In this document: piece after piece, positions 61,712 through 64,000 of the stretch
Layout: each line of letters begins with the position of its first letter
Numbering within the stretch: position 1 is the stretch's first letter
NCBI GenBank assembly: GCA_964587625.1
Contig: CAZPLU010000004.1
Coordinates: 50,493-114,492 of the forward strand
DNA from: DAOPZJ01 sp964587625
GTDB taxonomy: Bacteria > Bacillota > Clostridia > Oscillospirales > JAKOTC01
Reading direction: 5' to 3'
DNA: 64,000 nt
Notes under the pieces: model-generated
What the model saw: the letters and a program-made list of their open reading frames with translations, nothing else
Databases searched by the model: none
Told to the model about the DNA's origin: nothing
Position numbers and translations under genes: made by a program

Positions 61712-62209
61712 ATGGCCGACGCAAAATTTGTCGAGCGCGCGTATGACTTGTTTGCCGGCACCGTCTACCGCGTCTGCATGATGTATCTCAAAAATCCCGC
61801 GGATGCAGAAGACATCGTTTCCGATACGTTCCTGAAGTTGATTTCTTATCACGAGCCGTTTGCCGGCGACGACCATCTCAAGGCCTGGCTGATCGTCACC
61901 GCACGCAACCGGTGTAAAAACGCCTTGACACACTGGTGGCGCAAGACGAGAATCGATTTCGATTCCATCCCCGAACCCGCCGCGCCCGCTCCGGATTTGA
62001 CGGCGCAGGCGGTCGAAGAGCTTTCCCCAAAACTCCGGGAAGCGCTGTATTTGTATTATTACGAGGGCTATACGGGCGCGGAGGCGGCAAAAATATTAGG
62101 CATCACGGAGTCGGCTTTTTGGACGCGCCTGAAACGCGGGAAAGAGATTTTGAAAATGGAAACGGAGGCAGAATGCGATGAAAGAAAAAGAGTTCAAAGC
62201 GGTTTTTGA
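61712..62209 (+). CDS. ECF sigma factor (second of two paralogues)
   Basis: The 165-aa protein starts MADAKFVERAYDLF with SD AAAGGAG. Region 2 reads YLKNPADAEDIVSDTFLKLI and region 4 reads LSPKLREALYLYYYEGYTGAEAAKILGITESAFWTRLKRG. Both are very close to the first paralogue, which indicates a duplicated module. Its 3' end overlaps the anti-sigma gene by 32 nt, so translation is tightly coupled, unlike the 85-nt gap in the first module. Confidence 0.93.
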   Translation: MADAKFVERAYDLFAGTVYRVCMMYLKNPADAEDIVSDTFLKLISYHEPFAGDDHLKAWLIVTARNRCKNALTHWWRKTRIDFDSIPEPAAPAPDLTAQAVEELSPKLREALYLYYYEGYTGAEAAKILGITESAFWTRLKRGKEILKMETEAECDERKRVQSGF

Positions 62210-63821
62210 CGGCGAAAAATATGTCATGCCGCAAGAGTCCAAATATCGAATTAAAAATAAGATTTCGGAAAAGGCAACAACCAAAATCGGCAGACCGTTT
62301 TTTCGGCGGTCGGTTTCGGCGATACTCAGCGTGGTGTTGGCATCGGTTTTGGTGATCACGGCGGCGGCGGTCGGCGGAGTAGTGCTGTTCAAATCGATCT
62401 ACGGAGATCACCTCGAGCCGATTATGCCGTACGGCGAGCGGATCAATCTGAAGGCGGCGGATGAAAACTACGAGCTGACGCTGCACGAGGCGGTGGCCGA
62501 TGAATACACCACGGCGTATATCTTCTCGGTCAAACGGCTGACGGTCGGCGTTTCGGAACCGGAAAACCGCGATGAGAGCAAAATGATTTTCAAAGGGTTG
62601 TGGCGGTTGAATGCGCAGAATGGGTTTTATTCGTTGTCACCGAACCAGGAGCCGTTGAATTCGTATAACGCGCATGATACGACACAAATTCAAATGTTTA
62701 CAGGCGGTTTATACGGAAAACAGTTAAAATTTCTGCGTACAGACGCCGCTTTCGACGCGGAGAATACGGCGCAATATTTGGTTCGAAGCATCGACGACCT
62801 GAAGACCGAGGACACCGACTATTGTGCGTTTTATGTCATAAACGGCGAAGATCAGACGCTGAGCATTGCGATCGGCGAGGCGGGCGGTCCCGAGATCGAG
62901 TTGCCGAAAATAGCGCGGAAAACGCCGTCTGTCACACGTTCGGTGCAGGAGTATTATCGGCAATATCTCAAACAAAACCATCCGACCCTGTTGTTCAGCG
63001 GCACCCAGTTTGCGGATATCGTGACAGTTACGCCCCTGGGCGTTTATGTCTCAAACACCGGGGACCTGAGAGGAATCAGCGCCGACTGGGCGAGCGGAGC
63101 CATCACGTATGTGAACAAGGCGTTTTATCGCACGGCAGAGCTCGTGTTTCACGACGGCACGAAAAAAACACTCAATGAGATGTCGCAGGACGAGACGGGA
63201 ATATGTGTTACCGACATGGGGGTTTATCTGTTTGATGAGGTGATGGACGCTTCTCTGGTCAAGTCGTTTATGATCTACGAGACGGTGGAATTCCCGATGG
63301 ATACCGCTTTGCCGGTCGTCGACCGGGCGACCGGGGACGAGATCGTGCCTGAATACGAGACAATCGACCTGTTGTTTGAGATGAGCAGCGAGATAACCCG
63401 CTATCTCGACGGGATGTACCCGGAAGAGCGCAAGCGGGGAGAGATCTATTGCATAAGTCCGATCTATGTCTCCGAAAATGCTTGTAAAATCATCGCATAT
63501 GACTGCGAGATCATCATGAGCGCCTATGAACCGAGACAGGGGGAGACGATTACCGCCGCGGCGGATCGGCTGGTAGAGGAATTTTGCGCGAAATACAGTT
63601 GGACGATCACGGATATCGCAAGGAGAGGCGGGATTTGTGCGCTCGGGAATGTCCGGTATGCCGATATCACGGTCAATATCTCAGGCGGAAGGACACATCG
63701 AACCCACTTCTTTTTCATCGAGACGGGCGGGAAATCGGTTGTGATGCAGTTGAATGAAACCACGGATGCGTGGCCGTATTATTCGCTCGATGCGCTTTTG
63801 CGGCTGGTCACGTTCAACTGA
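62178..63821 (+). CDS. Membrane anti-sigma factor, DUF4179-like (second, longer)
   Basis: This 547-aa protein has the same plan as the one at 60187. A cytoplasmic start (MKEKEFKAVFDGEKY, ESKYRIKNKISEK) leads to one membrane helix near residues 50-70 (VLASVLVITAAAVGG) and the shared juxtamembrane motif FKSIYGDHLEPIMPYGE. The outer domain is about 180 residues longer than in the first paralogue, which suggests a different signal. The start has GGAGG 8-9 nt upstream inside the sigma gene. Confidence 0.87.
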   Translation: MKEKEFKAVFDGEKYVMPQESKYRIKNKISEKATTKIGRPFFRRSVSAILSVVLASVLVITAAAVGGVVLFKSIYGDHLEPIMPYGERINLKAADENYELTLHEAVADEYTTAYIFSVKRLTVGVSEPENRDESKMIFKGLWRLNAQNGFYSLSPNQEPLNSYNAHDTTQIQMFTGGLYGKQLKFLRTDAAFDAENTAQYLVRSIDDLKTEDTDYCAFYVINGEDQTLSIAIGEAGGPEIELPKIARKTPSVTRSVQEYYRQYLKQNHPTLLFSGTQFADIVTVTPLGVYVSNTGDLRGISADWASGAITYVNKAFYRTAELVFHDGTKKTLNEMSQDETGICVTDMGVYLFDEVMDASLVKSFMIYETVEFPMDTALPVVDRATGDEIVPEYETIDLLFEMSSEITRYLDGMYPEERKRGEIYCISPIYVSENACKIIAYDCEIIMSAYEPRQGETITAAADRLVEEFCAKYSWTITDIARRGGICALGNVRYADITVNISGGRTHRTHFFFIETGGKSVVMQLNETTDAWPYYSLDALLRLVTFN

Positions 63822-63892
63822 GAGGGGTAGTCCCCACGAAAAAGAGCGGCAAAAGCTGTCCTCACATAGGGATTTTATACCCTTGAAAAATT

Positions 63893-63927
63893 CGGCATAG
63901 TCGTGAATAGCGGCTATGCCGTTTTTT
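63893..63927. terminator. Bidirectional terminator at the end of the second module
   Basis: CGGCATAG (63893-63900) pairs with CTATGCCG (63914-63921), followed by TTTTTT on the plus strand and AATTTTTC on the minus strand. It fits two convergent genes. Confidence 0.85.
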
Positions 63928-63945
63928 CGTCCATTTTCTGAAAAT

Positions 63946-64000
63946 CTATTGCTCCGATGCAATTGTAAATGATTCGAATTCGCTGGGTTCGAACACCGTC
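63946..64000 (-). CDS. C-terminus of a gene entering from the right edge
   Basis: On the minus strand an open frame reads TVFEPSEFESFTIASEQ and stops at TAG (63948-63946), just before the T-rich side of the bidirectional terminator. Only 17 codons are visible, so no product can be named. The terminator placement is the main support. Confidence 0.4.
   Translation of the reverse strand, partial: TVFEPSEFESFTIASEQ

Noticed and set aside
63970..64000. A GGTTCGAAC sequence at the right edge resembling a tRNA T-loop
   Set aside because: The flanking bases do not form a 5-bp T-stem, and the minus strand reads as an open coding end. No tRNA could be built.

Overview
The window looks like a chromosomal piece of a GC-rich (high 50s % by eye), spore-forming-lineage Firmicute of class Clostridia, most like an uncultured Oscillospirales/Ruminococcaceae relative. 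The evidence is gene content and regulation: AddAB recombination nuclease, T-box leaders before alaS and proS, CtsR/McsA/McsB/ClpC and HrcA/CIRCE heat-shock control, a SpoIID-type protein, the DUF1385-PrmC pair, and the ThiI/NifS sulfur-transfer pair. A run of 100 Ns inside a tandem repeat suggests a scaffolded draft or metagenome assembly. I saw no rRNA, tRNA, CRISPR array, transposase or phage gene.

Layout. (1) 1-9406, minus strand: T-box-controlled alaS (a short form), then addB, addA and an alpha/beta hydrolase cut by the window edge. (2) 9468-12648, plus: a glycyl radical activating enzyme and its glycyl radical enzyme (GRE). The GRE has an unusual active-site motif, GCHW. (3) 20866 down to 12836, minus: tmk, a DUF2156 acyltransferase-like gene, a DJ-1/PfpI gene, mltG, a cysteine desulfurase, a repeat array with the gap, thiI and a SpoIID-like gene. 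(4) 20860-28756, plus: DUF1385 gene, prmC, an orphan solute-binding lipoprotein, xylB and two lipoproteins, one with BspA-type leucine-rich repeats. (5) 28843-31086: a sugar nucleotidyltransferase fused to a degenerate phosphomutase, with its ribosome binding site inside a hairpin.

(6) 31237-41790, plus: a compact protein-quality-control block. ctsR-mcsA-mcsB-clpC sits behind a promoter flanked by two CtsR boxes. It is followed directly by CIRCE-hrcA-grpE-dnaK-dnaJ-prmA, whose promoter starts inside the clpC stop codon. McsA/McsB/ClpC mark and unfold damaged proteins, GrpE/DnaK/DnaJ refold them, and the two repressors sense stress separately. (7) 46549 down to 41980, minus: a sugar-nucleotide epimerase, T-box-controlled proS, and an ECF sigma factor fused to a C-terminal domain of unknown role. 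(8) 46667-59125, plus: rpoB-rpoC, rpsL, rpsG, fusA and tuf, with several internal promoters and long structured spacers. (9) 59191-63927, plus: a small lipoprotein behind a 12-codon leader ORF, then two paralogous ECF sigma/membrane anti-sigma pairs in tandem. A convergent partial gene enters at the right edge.

Most content is conserved housekeeping. The parts most worth a second look are the GRE with the GCHW active site, the short AlaRS under a GCC-specifier T-box, the sigma-factor fusion with an internal ribosome binding site, the duplicated sigma/anti-sigma modules, the hairpin that covers a Shine-Dalgarno site at 28.8 kb, and the mosaic of intergenic repeats, some of which lie inside regulatory leaders. 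I did not find a clear multi-gene system that I would call new. Functional names come from motifs recognised by reading; no database search was run.
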